Shown: positions 32,010 through 44,160, counted from the stretch's first letter. The stretch: DNA of 64,000 nt from Ectobius pallidus (GCA_964059195.1 CAXKWD010000006.1:66791073-66855072), one strand, 5' to 3'. Notes: a model not told the origin generated them from the sequence alone. Numbers and translations are program-made.

Positions 32010-32741
32010 CTTAGTCTACACATGGCCACTGTGAAAGAATTATGTTTTAAAAAATTACTCTGTTTTACAGTGTGCTTTTCCCAAGCCATAACTGTTGGAA
32101 GAATAATATTAGGAAATTGGTGAAATCTTAAAAATATTGTAAAATAAATAAATATTTCGATTCCCTACACATTTTAGTACCTTCTTGAGCCTTTTAAAAA
32201 TAAACAGTTTGCATTAACAAATTTTATTAAAATATTTTTACGCAACAATTACCTCACGCTTGCATCGTAACAGTTTTATTTTTTTCTAGACGTGGAAATT
32301 TTTGTATATTCGCAACGTTTTTGTGTTGAAATATATCAGGGTAAACATCGAAAACATTTTACATTAAAAATATCAAAATATTTATTATTACTCTGTTATC
32401 AAAGCATATTGAATGATCCTTCATATAACGCTATATTATGGAAATCAAGTAGAGATAAATTTACAGAAACGAAAATGCATGATAATATCCACTAACATTT
32501 CGCTGCTGTGTATGGAAATGGCCTGAGGCACTCAGCTGAATGCTGAAAATGCCTGTTGTCACACATGTGGTCATTGAATATGTCATTATTCCTATAATGC
32601 TAATATCACATAGATTACATTTTAAAAAATCAGAAGTACCGATTCTCGGGGCTAAATATCCACTTCGAAATGTAATTTCTATAGAATTGATTGCCTCCAA
32701 TTGGCAGTTTATGTTGTATTTTAAAGGAATATTTATGATTA
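32010..32741. other. unassigned AT-rich DNA
   Basis: No gene recognised. Overlapping open frames on both strands near 32461-32800 show no codon or family signal. Confidence 0.4.
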
Positions 32742-33815
32742 TCTATGTGTATATATATAAAAGAGTGGTGTATGTGTTTGTCTTTTTTATACATCTATAA
32801 TTTTGTTCAGATCTCTATTAAATTTTGCACACTCAGCGTTCAGACCATGAGAAAAGCACTGTCGACATATCATAAAAATGTACCCTTATTCAATGGCCCT
32901 TAATAATACGTAACATAATATATAGGCCTAAGCCCTACACGTGTGCTATGCGTGGACAAAAGACATTGCATAAGCCATTGCCATTGTTCGAAATAATAAT
33001 TATAATTGGTTATGAGTGATGGTTTATGAAATATATATCAGCTGAAATTAGTTTCCTTTCTTCTTTTAACTTCAAGAATTGGATATTAAGTATTAAGGTA
33101 AAACTACTAATATAGGCCTATCTCAGTGTATCGATGGCTAGTGTTAAGTACACATTTCGAAGCTCCTAAGGTGTGTCTTCACTTTTATACAAGCGTGACA
33201 AGTGAAAAAACACAAGATTAATATACTGTATGTAGGGTCAAAAAGTCATAAGCATTTTTCCTAGGTGCACATTCGTGATAATTAGATTTACTGAAAAGTA
33301 TAGAATTGTACTTACACATATATGCACTAAGTCATCGATATTAGGATTTCTCAATTAGCCTAATCCTTCTGATGGCCCTGGCCCTGGGTCAACTCGGTCT
33401 ATAACTGAAACGAATACCCAGAACAATCCTGTGAGTAAAGGTGGCGGTGCGTTAAGGCTGACAAACTTACACCCTTCGCGTGCCAAATGTCTCAAAATCT
33501 GGGATCCTCAACCTCCCGGAACCATAAGGGCTTCCTTAGACCTTATGAGGATAACTTCGCCTTTTTACTGTTGCATTATGATCTTTATGAAATTTTACAC
33601 ACTTAGCCGTTCACGAAGTTTCTTATTTTTCCAGAATTATTTAAATGCCACCGGAGAAAAGAAATAATGCTGGTCATATAAACCCTGCAGCCAAAAGATG
33701 GAAGGCTATATAAGGGACTAGAGTTTGAAAATCGGAATTTTCTGATACTCCATAAGTTTGTTTCGAAGGACAAGCAAAATACAAAACCCGGGCGATACAG
33801 GATCATTTAAGCTAG
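32742..33815 (+). mobile_element. candidate non-autonomous Helitron
   Basis: Starts TCTATGTGTATATATATAAA immediately after an A, and ends in CTAG (33812-33815) followed by T, giving the A^T insertion context with TC...CTRR termini. The tail AACCCGGGCGATACAGGATCA with TTTAAGCTAG resembles the hairpin-plus-CTAG ends common in insect Helitrons, although the hairpin is degenerate. The interior (33360-33560) is GC-richer and non-coding. There is no Rep/helicase sequence, so it would be non-autonomous. This rests on termini alone. Confidence 0.45.
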
Positions 33816-35759
33816 TATCCCAATATAATTTGGGTTACTTCGAACTTCGTAAAAATTATTGTAGACTTCATTTGTTTACTTTGTCTTTCGAACAACCTGC
33901 TTGTTCCGAGAAATAATACATGATGGACTTGAAACCTCTTTCGTTAGCTGCTATTATCTGCTAATATTCCATTAGTAATCTAAGTTTAGTATCTTGATGT
34001 TTAATATTTTAGTATTATTGAGAGGAAGTATTTTAAACGAGATTAGATTTGGTGGTACCCATACGTTTCAATACGCTAACATAAAATATTTTATATTTTA
34101 AAAATTTAAAACCCCTTTAGCAAATTTAAAACTCGTATGGAAGTTTTTATTAATCAAAGGGTATATTGAATACTTTAATGCAATATAATTATAATTCTCC
34201 TCTATTTTGTTTTCGAACACCCCCAATTTTCGATACCAGTTTTATTTTCAATTATTTTTAACCTGTTCACTAGTAGCAATACAGATCAGTGACGCATTAA
34301 TAACTACATCTTCACGGACGTTTTATCAGGTAAAATTGTATCCTTTCCAGCCTTGCAAGCATATTATAAGATAACGATCGTCATTGGTCCGAGTCTTTGG
34401 TTATTTGGACAATTCCAAATACGGAATGGAATAATAATGTAGGCTATTGAAAAAACATCTATCAAGATTATATCAAACTGTTCTCCAATTAAATTAATAA
34501 ACTCGTTAGCTTACAGTTCTTCTCGTTGTTTAATTCCCACTATAAGATAGAATCTTAGATTAAAGGTGATGTTGTAAACGTTATTAATTAATTTTCTGAA
34601 GAATACGTAGATTTTAAACATTTTTCCTTTTGGTTAATCAAGCATTCAGAGAAGAGCAATGGGACTGCTAACCTCCTCGTCTAACCAACAGTTTTGGCGT
34701 GATATCTCTTTTGCTGCTTCTACAACCTTTAATTAAGAAAGCAACGGAGTCATGAATATAAATTCAAAACCGTATCTTCCTTAAAGATTATCCTCATTAC
34801 ATTCATATTCATGCTCACTTTGAATTTTCTTTTGAAGAATTTAATGCGCTTGCCAATTACTAAAGTATAACCTTGGTCAACTTGCCGTGTAATTTTATAT
34901 ACACGTCAAAAAGAAAATGTTTTCACGCAGCGATTATAATTACGGACACTTAGCCTATAAGAAAAAGTGTCAGTTTTCTTTCTGTTATATGCATTAGTTA
35001 GATTCTTTATAGGCTATTCTTCCGAGTGTCAAAGATTCCATAAAGCAAGCCTATACTGGTACTGAAATATGGTAAAAAAAGTTGAATGTTCTTTGTTTAC
35101 TATTTCCTTAGGGCATCCCAAAAAGAATTTTAAAAAATGAAGGCTCCCTGGTATTCATAACGGGAGTTTCTGTTCTTAAATATAACTAAATAATAAAATA
35201 CTCTACGGCTCACGCTATATGAAGGAAAACGGTGTGCGACTCTTCCTTGCGCACCTTCCGCAGTCATCGGAAGGAAAAAAGAGAGCGTAGATTTCTTGCT
35301 ACTATTCTCGGGAGGAGAAAATTTGCTCAGTAGTATTACTTATAGTTCAAAACCTCATGGCCCATTCACATTGAAAATTAGCTCAGCGTAAATTAGAAGT
35401 CTGGGGCCACGTCTTTCAATGGGACTATTCACAATGCATCACGTAAATAAGTCAATGTGACCGGAAAAGCTACCCCAAAAGCAGTTTTTAACAAAAAATC
35501 TATTCTGATTTTGAAACTATAATTTTCAAAATCTATGACATTATCCCTCTGAGTCAGCCCTATCAAATTACGTTTTATTATTGTTTATATTTTCAACACA
35601 TTAAAATCTATTCGTTGTTTTTGCAAATAAGTATCGTTGGAGTTAGTATGACGCCATTCAAAATTGACTTTAAAAAAAAATTAACATTATCTGAAAATGC
35701 TTTTATAGATATTGTCCTGTTTTCAAGGTAGATTAAGCTTATATATCTTTTATATCAGA
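33816..35759. other. unassigned AT-rich DNA
   Basis: No gene or clear repeat recognised. A GC-richer strip at 35215-35290 is unassigned. Confidence 0.4.
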
Positions 35760-35762
35760 TAA

Positions 35763-37155
35763 CACTGATAAACAAGTTGTAGATATCTAACATGTTGTGT
35801 ACCTTTTCTAATACAGTTTTTTATGCTGATTTCAATTCTGGAAACCGTTTCGCTCTATCACGTCAGGTTTTGAAGATATCAACAAAAATTAATTTTCATT
35901 GAACACCGTTCATCAAAATCTTTATGTAGTTTTTAGTAATTTTTCATGCAACGACATAGTCCTACATTGTTGTGTCATTTGTGAAACCAGTTTTACTTCA
36001 TGTAATATATCAAAATATTTTCGATATTGCGAATCCATGTAGCTACTTCTTAAAAAAAATATGCTATCACGAGTATAAATGGTGTATCTGTGGTGATTTA
36101 AAAGTTATCACTATTCTCATGGGAATGCAGATGGGATACACCAAGTACTGCTGTTTTATCTGCGAATGGGACAGCAGAGATAGAAAACACCACTACATGA
36201 AGAAAAATTGGCCGATCAGAAACAGAATGCAGCCAGGAAATAAAAATGTCCTTCGTGTACCTTTGATTGACCGTGACAAAGTTATCATGCCACCGCTTCA
36301 CATCAAGCTGGGGCTCATGAAGAATTTCGTGAAGGCACTAGACAACGATTCAGATGCTTTTCGGTACTTGTGCAACAAGTTTCCGGAGTTGAGTTATGCA
36401 AAAGTGAAATAAGGTTTGTTCATAGGTCCACAAATAAGGAAGACATTTGCTGACGGCCACTTCCAAGATTTACTGAATGGTACTGAAAGACATGCATGGG
36501 TAGCATTCAAATCAGTCGTGGCCAATTTCCTTGGAAATTATAAATCTAGTGACTAAGTGAATGTTGTGAAGAAGTGCATTAGTGCATACAAACAGCGGGT
36601 TGCAACATGTCCCTCTAAATTCATCTCCTTGATTCACATCTTGACTTCTTCCCTGAGAACCTAGGTTCAGTCGGTGACGAACATGGTGAACGTTTTCATC
36701 AGGACATCTCGGTGATGGAGTCACGGTATCAGGGTCGATGGAGTGCAGCAATGTTGGCTGACTACTGCTGGACACTTCAGCGTGACATGCCAAATGCTCA
36801 TCACAAACGCAAGTCTACAGTCACGAAATTCAAACCAAGCACAGCTTAGATTAAGAAAGTATAGCAATTTTCTTGGATTTTATATGTGCATTATGCCTTT
36901 AACTACATATTTATGTACAGAATATGTGTCCTGTGACTCAATCGCACTATTTTCTTAGCTAATGCCATGTTCATTAGTTCTTTCTGTATCAATAAGTGTT
37001 CTAATGATATATAAATAGTTGAAGATGAATATTAAAAAAACCATGGGTGATAGAGACAAATGGTTTGCATATTCTGAATCAGCACGTTTCAATTGTCTTT
37101 GACCAAGTGTTGGATACTAAGATATCCTCCGATTCTATTTTTTTGTTTTTCAGTG
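35763..37155 (+). mobile_element. CACTG-ended DNA transposon, copy 1
   Basis: Left end CACTGATAAACAA (35763) and right end, reverse complement CACTGAAAAACAA (37155), match at 12 of 13 positions. They are flanked by TAA on both sides (35760-35762, 37156-37158). Inside is a broken copy (36062-36849) of the same protein as in the element at 58529-60114, which has the same kind of ends. CACTR termini with a 3-bp duplication are typical of the CACTA/EnSpm group. The inverted repeats are short here, so the boundaries rest partly on the comparison with the other copy. Confidence 0.55.
36062..36849 (+). pseudogene. decayed copy of an unnamed transposon-associated protein
   Basis: The recognisable part starts at YHEYKWCICGDLKVI (36065) and includes GYTKYCCFICEWDS, PPLHIKLGLMKNFVKALD, GPQIRKTF and, near the end, DEHGERFHQDIS, YQGRW and ADYCWTL. 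A TAA at 36410-36412, another in-frame stop near 36553 and at least one frame change near 36640-36660 break it; the last segment ends at TAG 36847-36849. The N-terminal open frame (from 35972) before 36062 is not conserved. The same blocks, in the same order, occur in the 59015-59887 copy. I recall this as a multi-copy uncharacterised family in arthropods and cnidarians. I know of no named domain. Function inferred as transposase from the flanking termini. Confidence 0.75.
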
Positions 37156-39819
37156 TAATTATAACAAATTGCAATTCTACAAATATATGCCATGCAAATT
37201 ACTTGGGGTCTTTATGACTTCAGTGGTACTAAGTGTAACAAAGATAACATTGCAGTAGGAAGGTTAAACATAATGCTCAATCCCGTGCTAAACTTTGCAT
37301 TAAGTTTTACGTATATTCTTAAGTGCAGGGTTAATTTTCGAAATGAATGGTCCATCATAGCTCTACAGCACGTCTCGTAAGAAAAAAAATGGTTTTTGTA
37401 TAGGTGGGTTCAGAAATATTTCTTCTTTATCATGGTATAATAATTGATATTTTTTGGTTATGTTGGGTATAGTTTCTTACCGCTCAATTAAAATTGCACA
37501 ACGTGACGCTTCTGTTAGACGTGGAGTTACCTGATTTGGGCAATATTCCCTTGCTATCATTCGCTACTGGCATAGGTGGGTCCCGCTGATGTTCCACCCA
37601 ATTTTCCTCCTTACAACTTGAGCCGTAATGCATGTTATGCTTTTTTCTAAAAAATGGAGAATTTACCACATTAGGCTATGACATTTTTCATCCTTTTCAG
37701 TAACAGTTCAAGACTAGTGTAGAAAAAGTACTAGAAGAAAAAAAAAACCCGTTTATTATACATCTGGAATAGTTCAGAATTGTGATACATTTTAAAAATA
37801 TAATATTAAAAACATGAATTTGGAGGGGGGCGGGAAAGTGAGAATTTCATGAAAGTCAATTCCCGGCAAAAGAATTAGGTCCACAGGTCAATAACGCACA
37901 CAAATTTTCAGATATTCTATTCACACGGGTAAATTACCTACTCATTAATTCTTCTGCCACAGAAAATGACTTTATATCATTACAATCATAAATAAATATA
38001 ATTTTCCTAATGATCTCTTATTGATCTCTTGTCATATGTCGTATTACTGTATAATCTTTCAGATTTTGCTTTGTTTTAGATATCACCGTACTAGGCGATT
38101 TAGTGCATATACACTTTCGATCCTCATTCACTTGCCATTCAACCTCAATCTCGTTCATCAATCATACTTCGGTATCTTGATTTTGTCCTGTGGAATAGAA
38201 TCTATGCATTACAAACCCTGCTAGAAACGCATTGCATTGCTATATGTAAACAAATCGTAAAAAAGATGAGAAGAAAATAATGCAAACTTCATCCTCCAGA
38301 ATGACAGTAACACTTTAGCAACTGCAACTTTATTGATATCGTAATACAACTTCTCATTCAGAAAGCTGAAGTAAAGTTGAAAGAATAGCTAGAAGATCTC
38401 GATTTTAGAACAAAAATAAATGGCTAAACAATACTTCATTTCGCGTTGGCGCAAAGGCCAGAATTATGTATTTACAGTGTTTTTTCTGGCCTAATTATTA
38501 TATTCAGGGTTTCTGGATCAATACTTCTGGTAATGCGTTAATATTCAGTAATTAACATGGCCCTTTCACTTCGATTCTTCTTATAACCTGAGGACTGTGT
38601 TTTTCTTTTATTATATCCTCAGAAGAATCTGACTTGGATATTTACTGGGTCTAGTTATTTTACTACTTGTTTCCATTGGAACCGTCACTGATGATCTTCA
38701 ACTTGCGTTCTCTTTCTGAAATAATTCTCTGGGTGTATTTCTTTAAAACTTTGTAGGGGGTTTCTCAGCGTCCAGTTATTCTGCCATTTCGGCTGCATCC
38801 TTCAAGATCTTCCTCGTCTGGCACAAGTATAGAGTAGCTGCTACTTCGTAGCAGTGAAAAGAGTTCTCAGCCAGACCGAATCTCACCAAGTTCAATCGAT
38901 GATATACATAACAGTGATTCTTTACTATCGGCGCTGAAGGGCGCTTTTTTCCTCAATTAAATTTATATCTGTTGTAACACTTAACACCCTGGAGTGAATA
39001 TCAACCGCACCACAGATTGACTGCATGCAAATGAATGAACCACTTGGACGAATACTTAAACTTACTTAAAAACATAGATTGTTTTTAAAACGTTCATGTC
39101 CACTCCTGGAGATAATAGGCCTATAAGAAAGATTGTTCATTAGAACATTTTGTTTAACAGGTCTCATCGTCGATATCATTGACTTGTTTCTATTAAAAAT
39201 GGTTTTACCTGCATTCTTATAGTGTTATTGTATTTTTATACTGATTTTTACTGTTGACGTACTAAATGATCTTCGTCATTTGAAATATATGCCTAACAAC
39301 TGGAGCATCTTTCGATCATGCGCGATTTTCACGATCATCTCAAAAGCATTCTGCTTACTTGCCTGTACTTCCCTTCTCCATAGTTTATTGGTGTTTGATA
39401 GATAGTGGTATTCAATTGACCATAGTAGAAGATAAAATTAGGAACTTTTGATATCGTAGGCCTACTTAACAAACCTTTACTCCTTAATTTCATTAAGTGG
39501 AAGAAGCGTTTCCGTAAACATTCCAAAATCTAAAATATCCAAGTGGATATACAGTAGGATACAAGTAATACAGTAGGATAATTTGACTTGACATGAATTC
39601 CTGTAACCCCTGTGGTGGGGCATAGGGAACCTCCAGGTTGAGGTTTTATTACCTATACTAATTTAGTTACGCTTAGTTTCCGAGAGAGGGCAGAGGGACA
39701 GGTGGTAAGCCCATCGCCTCTCAAGCCCACTCCTGAAACTAAGGTATTACTTGGACTTGAAAGAGCGGAGAAAAAGTTTATCCAGAGGCTCTAATTTAGG
39801 CTTGGAATTCATAAATCTA
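37156..39819. other. unassigned AT-rich DNA
   Basis: No gene recognised. A GC-richer strip at 39597-39760 (CCTGTGGTGGGGCATAGG..) may be an old repeat. Open frames at 37192, 38021 and 39335 look random. Confidence 0.4.
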
Positions 39820-39961
39820 CGACACGGGCCCTCTCCAGCTTAAAGTCTCTCCCGGAGGACTCCGTGCACAGGCTTTTTAGGCTACGTCCATCGACCGCGG
39901 CCGGGTTTGATCCGCGACCTTCGGATCTAGAGGCGGGCACGCTACCTCTAGACCACTGTGG
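39820..39961 (-). mobile_element. tRNA-derived SINE
   Basis: On the minus strand CCACAGTGGTCTAGAGGTAG (complement of 39942-39961) fits a tRNA A box region, and GGATCAAACCC (complement of 39903-39913) fits the B box, about 35 bases apart as in tRNA-derived SINEs. The body runs on to about 39820. Its translated reading (WSRGSVPASRSEGRGSNP) is a familiar signature of such SINEs read through. The low-coordinate end is approximate. Confidence 0.7.
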
Positions 39962-40027
39962 CCGACAGTAGGTTAATATATTAATATAGTATCCCATTTC
40001 GGCAAAGAAGCATTGTTTACTTATTAG

Positions 40028-40478
40028 CAGGCTTTAAAACTTAGTGCCCGAACCCACAGAGGGAGTTGATTCCGGTTACCAACAACTTGAATATAGGGGG
40101 TGGAGGGTGATTGCGTAGGCTGATAAGACAGTCGTAGTACGGTGCCTCTCAAATTGGTCAACAGTGTACCTTGTCATTGTGCGTGTTTAAATTTATAATA
40201 CGTGTTCGGAATGCCGAAAGTAAAGTGTTCTAAAACGCAAAAATATATTGAAACATTTGGGAGGGACTATTATACACAAACAGGAGAAAGTATCGTTTTG
40301 CATGTTTGTAATGTGAGTTTAGATAATGAGAAGTTATTTTGTGGTCTTCCTATATCTGTATCCGGTTTGTTTACTAACACGTGAACTAGCATATGGTAGC
40401 TAGGGCATACGCCGAGCAAAGTCTGTACAGTACGGTTGCTGTTAACATATTCGATCGGGCACTAAGTTTTAAAGCCTG
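40028..40478 (+). mobile_element. internally deleted hAT transposon
   Basis: A perfect 24-bp terminal inverted repeat beginning CAGGCTTTAAAACTTAGTGC, with a perfect 8-bp target duplication CTTATTAG (40020-40027, 40479-40486). Length 451 bp. It retains the start of a transposase-like frame (40211-40384) and nothing else, so it is non-autonomous and mobilised in trans. 8-bp duplications and CAGG-like ends are standard for hAT. Confidence 0.9.
40211..40384 (+). pseudogene. N-terminal fragment of a hAT transposase (BED-finger-like)
   Basis: From the ATG at 40211 it reads MPKVKCSKTQKYIETFGRDY and then YTQTGESIVLHVCNVSLDNE, which resembles the CGG-binding-protein/BED-finger start of some hAT transposases. 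The first Cys of the usual CxxC is His here (LHVCNV). After about 42 residues the similarity stops, and the frame closes at 40384 near the deletion junction. It may survive as a DNA-binding-only fragment, or may be only a relic. Confidence 0.5.
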
Positions 40479-40486
40479 CTTATTAG

Positions 40487-41659
40487 TAATGTGCACTTTT
40501 ATTCATATGGTGTAGCAAAGAGCATAAGCACGAAAATCAGAAATACACTAGTCTGTATTTATAAAAATATTGGACCCATTATTTCAGAACCATGTGAATT
40601 TAAAATTGAAACAGTGTGTAATATTTAAAGTAGATTCGAATAAAGGCACCCATTAAAATGTTTCCTTCAATTTAATCTCCAACATTTTTCTCATTCTATA
40701 CTACATCGGATGCATAACGTCGTATCTCTTTCTAGTTTCTATTTGTTTCCATTTATCCCGTGTCCTATATTTAGAAGTCGTATATTTTGGCTATTATTTT
40801 CTCTACGTAATCGTGGATAGGAATGTTCCCCCGCTACAGGTTGCTATAAAGCCCAGGAAAGATAACTCGGGCAGGCCACCGAGCCTTAGATCATGGTGAT
40901 CCATCTCCAAGTCTGACTGATTTATTGGGTAGTGGGTGGCTGGCAAACAAGGCTGTAGGAAAGAGGACACGGCAAAAAGAAAAAGTAAAAATAAAAAAAA
41001 GAAGAGACAGGTAGCAGGTCAGACCTTCCAAACCAGTGAGCAAACACGATAAAGGAATAGCTACAGGAAAGGGAGGAAACTCTTCCTTCTTCATTAGATA
41101 TTACCTCACTGTTTGCATCACTAACTAAGATTTAGAATTCCTCTATCGTTTACATATAAAAAACTTCCTTGATTACTACTATAATACTGAAAAGCTACAG
41201 TAATCTCGATAAATTATGTTTCATGATTTAGTAGTCCTATAGGAATGAAATTAATAATAATGACATGAAACATATCGCACATACCTAAACGTAAAATCTA
41301 ATGGGATTTCAAAAAACCGGGCGTGGCTATACACGCTCCAACATTGTCACCAATAAATTAAAAATGTATAATAATTTTAAGTGTAATGTATCTATTTCAT
41401 AAATAATTTCTTGTGTTCTTCTGACGAAGTCATTCTATATTATAAACATAATTTTTGTGTTTAAGAGAAAAGCGATTTTTTTTTTGCTGTATATTTTATT
41501 TGTTTTGACTTTCCTCATAAGAAGATTGCTATAAGAACAAAGTATAACATATATGAGTAATCTACTATAAATAAACTAGAAATGTACGGTGTCTAAATAG
41601 ATATCCAAAACTTAATATTCACACGGTAACGATAAATAGTATTAAAATGAACGCCACAA
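40487..41659. other. unassigned AT-rich DNA
   Basis: No gene recognised; a GC-richer strip at 40820-41090 has an open frame on the minus strand (40891-41094) without family signal. Confidence 0.4.
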
Positions 41660-41661
41660 TA

Positions 41662-42335
41662 CGAGGGCCGTCCATAAAATAAGTTTCCCTGAGGCCGTTT
41701 GCAGAAACAAAAGACAATCTCATGAAAACGTTTATTGCAACAGATACAGCAAGTGTTCAGCTATTTTTCAACAAATTCGCCACCGGAATTGAGACATTTT
41801 TCATTCCGTGGGACTAACTTTTGAATACGTATGTCGTAGAAGTCCGCCACCTGGGATTTGAACCATTGTGTGGCAACCATGTCCACCTCTTTGCCATTCT
41901 ATGTCATTTCTTGAGCTACCGGTATAGGAAAATATGAAAATCAATGGGAGCAAGATCCGGTCTGTAGGGTGAATGTTTAAACACCTCCCAGTCGAACTTC
42001 TGCAGGAGACTTGCTGAGAGGTGTTTAAAAAACCACCCTCTGCCCGGATTTCGCTCCAATTGATTTCCATCTTTTCCTACACCTCTAGAAATGACAGAGA
42101 ATGACAAAGAGGCGGACATGGTTTCCACAGAATGGTTCAAATCCCAGGCGGCAGACTTCTCCGACACAGGTATTCAAATGTTGATCCCACGGAATGAAAA
42201 ATGTATCAATTCCGGTAGCAAATATCTTGAAAATAGCTGAACACTTGCTGTATCTGTTGGAATAAACATTTCTATGCAATTGTGTTTTATTTCTGTAAAC
42301 GGCCTGTGGGAAACTTACTCTATGGACGGCTTTCG
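41662..42335. mobile_element. palindromic mariner: two 3' ends joined head to head
   Basis: The left end starts CGAGGGCCGTCCATAAAATA after TA (41660-41661). The right end is its diverged reverse complement (CGAAAGCCGTCCATAGAGTA) before TA (42336-42337). The arms 41662-41935 and about 42068-42335 are inverted copies of the same 3' mariner segment, at roughly 80% identity by eye. Both arms carry the end of a mariner transposase and its terminal repeat. The centre (41936-42067) carries the region with HSPYRPDLAPIDFHIF on the minus strand. The 5' half of mariner is absent. Confidence 0.8.
41690..42050 (-). pseudogene. mariner transposase C-terminal remnant (minus arm)
   Basis: Minus-strand translation gives FKHSPYRPDLAPIDFHIF, the mariner catalytic-D neighbourhood (HSPYSPDLAPxD type), and then, in shifted frames, the WFKSQ..DFYDI-like and RNEKCLN end. 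Frame changes break it. Its plus-strand mirror in the right arm (42105-42240) reads MVSTEWFKSQAADF and IPRNEKCINSG. Confidence 0.75.
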
Positions 42336-42484
42336 TAAATATAACTCCAAGAGTGTCAAATAAGTTGAGAAATCTCAAAGAAATCTCTTCAGTATATGGC
42401 CATGGATTAAAGGTAATATAAATGATCCCCAAGAATAGCTAATAGGTCTTGTTCTGCACTAACTGCGCTATCTTGGAGCATTTT

Positions 42485-42781
42485 TTAAGTTCTACGGTTT
42501 TCCGTAGTTATACCATATGTTTGGGTATGGTACCTCGTGCACCAATCATTCCTGGAAGAGATGTTTTCAAGATGGAATATGCTCGTGGCTCTCTCACGGT
42601 AGGCTAGAAGATTGATTTTTTCTTCGATATCTACTTCCTCTCGCAGGCCACTGTGAGACTCGAAGCGAACATCGGGGTCTAGGATGATACCTTCTGTACT
42701 AGATTGTTGATTTAGAGCAGGAGTTCCCAACCTTATTCTTTTGTGATGGGGCAAGTCGCTATTCCCTCTATCTTTTTTCAA
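42485..42781 (-). pseudogene. possible non-LTR retrotransposon C-terminal remnant
   Basis: The reading frame includes IILDPDVRFESHSGLREEV and DIEEKINLLAY, which resembles the restriction-like endonuclease-side tail of R2-type elements (DPTxRFE followed by a VDxEK-x-Y pattern). It starts and ends without other domains. Similarity is by eye and short, so the call is tentative. Confidence 0.35.
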
Positions 42782-43549
42782 TATTTTGAAGGGAAAAATG
42801 TGAACTAGAACAACATAACAAGCACAAAATGATTAAATAACCCCACGATTTTATAATGATAATATTAAATCAATTATTCAAAGTAATTATTAATTAAGTT
42901 ACATTGTTTATGGACCAGTATAGTAATTAAGTCACTATAATTATGCCAGTGAGACGATTGACACTGTTTTCCCTTGATTACACCTCGTATATTTGGTTTC
43001 AAATTTGACATTACACAATGTAGCCGTAGGCAACATGTAGCCGACAACGCTGTTTTGTTTTCACTACCTACAGTCAAAGTTGAGAATCCTAACTCAGATA
43101 AATATGTGGACGAAAATGGGGTAATAACGGTATCTCAACTCTGGGTATTTGAGAACAAAATGCAAGTTGATTTTTGCAGATGTACCTCGAACCTAAAATG
43201 TTAAATTATCTTTTATTTTTGGACACACATAAATTCTATGACTTTTAAAATAATGTACAACATTTTACCTTGTATACTCGTACAAACATCTTACTATCTC
43301 CAAATCGTTCTGCGCTCCCCCCTCCAACCACAGGTCTAGAGGCTTTGATTTCTATACGCCTATAACTCCAGTGTTTAGCCAGATCGGAAACATTTTCATA
43401 TACTATAAATCTGTCATGGAGTTTGCTATCATACGTCTTATGGTGTAGAGATCGTGACTTTTTAGAATTTTCGTATGTGGACCAACCCACAAGATCTGAA
43501 TAAGTAAATTATAATCAAGTTCATATTGTTCCAAAAAAAAAAACTTTAT
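42782..43549. other. unassigned AT-rich DNA
   Basis: No gene recognised; overlapping open frames at 42874-43204 and 43245-43490 lack family signal. Confidence 0.4.
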
Positions 43550-44160
43550 TAGTATAATCATCATAATTAGTAATAATAGTAATGGGATTAAATTATTTAT
43601 ACTAATGCTGCACTAGTACATTTTTATAAGCGGGATCATTCCTGACTTACTTACGTACTCATTTGCAATAAACAATTCCTAAGCAAGTTAAAGGAATATT
43701 ATATATTTTACGGAGCCCGGAGATTCATTTTAGCACTTACGTGAGCCCACCATTCAACCCTATTCTGTGCTAACTCCCTCCAACCATCCCTCGCAAATCC
43801 TACATCCCTCAAATCTATTCTAATATTGTCCTCCCACCTACGTCTAGGTCTTCCAAGTGGTCTTTTCCCTTCGGGTCTCCCAGTCAATATTTTTTAGGAC
43901 GTCTTTCCTCCCCCATGCGCGCAAAATGTCCAGCCCATTTCATTCTCCGTGATTTAATTTCCTTTATTGTATTTGGTGACGAGTACAGTTCCTAAGCTCG
44001 GCGTTATGCAGTATTCTCAAGAATCATTTTCATCTCTCTTAGGTCCAAATATTTTCCTAAGCACTCTGTGTTTGAATACTCTATCAGATTATGTTCTTGC
44101 CGAAGAGTAAGCAACCATGTCTCACATCCCGGAAATGTATTATTCAGATTATCGACACAT
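43550..44160 (-). mobile_element. 3' end of a non-LTR retrotransposon (LINE)
   Basis: On the minus strand the end of a reverse-transcriptase ORF is readable: MKWAGHFARMGEERRP, then GKRPLGRPRRRWEDNIRIDL, then AKMNLRAP and a stop (complement of 43708-43710). One in-frame TGA lies between the first two blocks. The GRPRRRWEDN tail is a hallmark of LINE ORF2 ends in many arthropod genomes. The 3' untranslated part extends to an ATT/AAT-rich tail near 43550. The 5' part beyond 44160 is lost. Confidence 0.75.
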
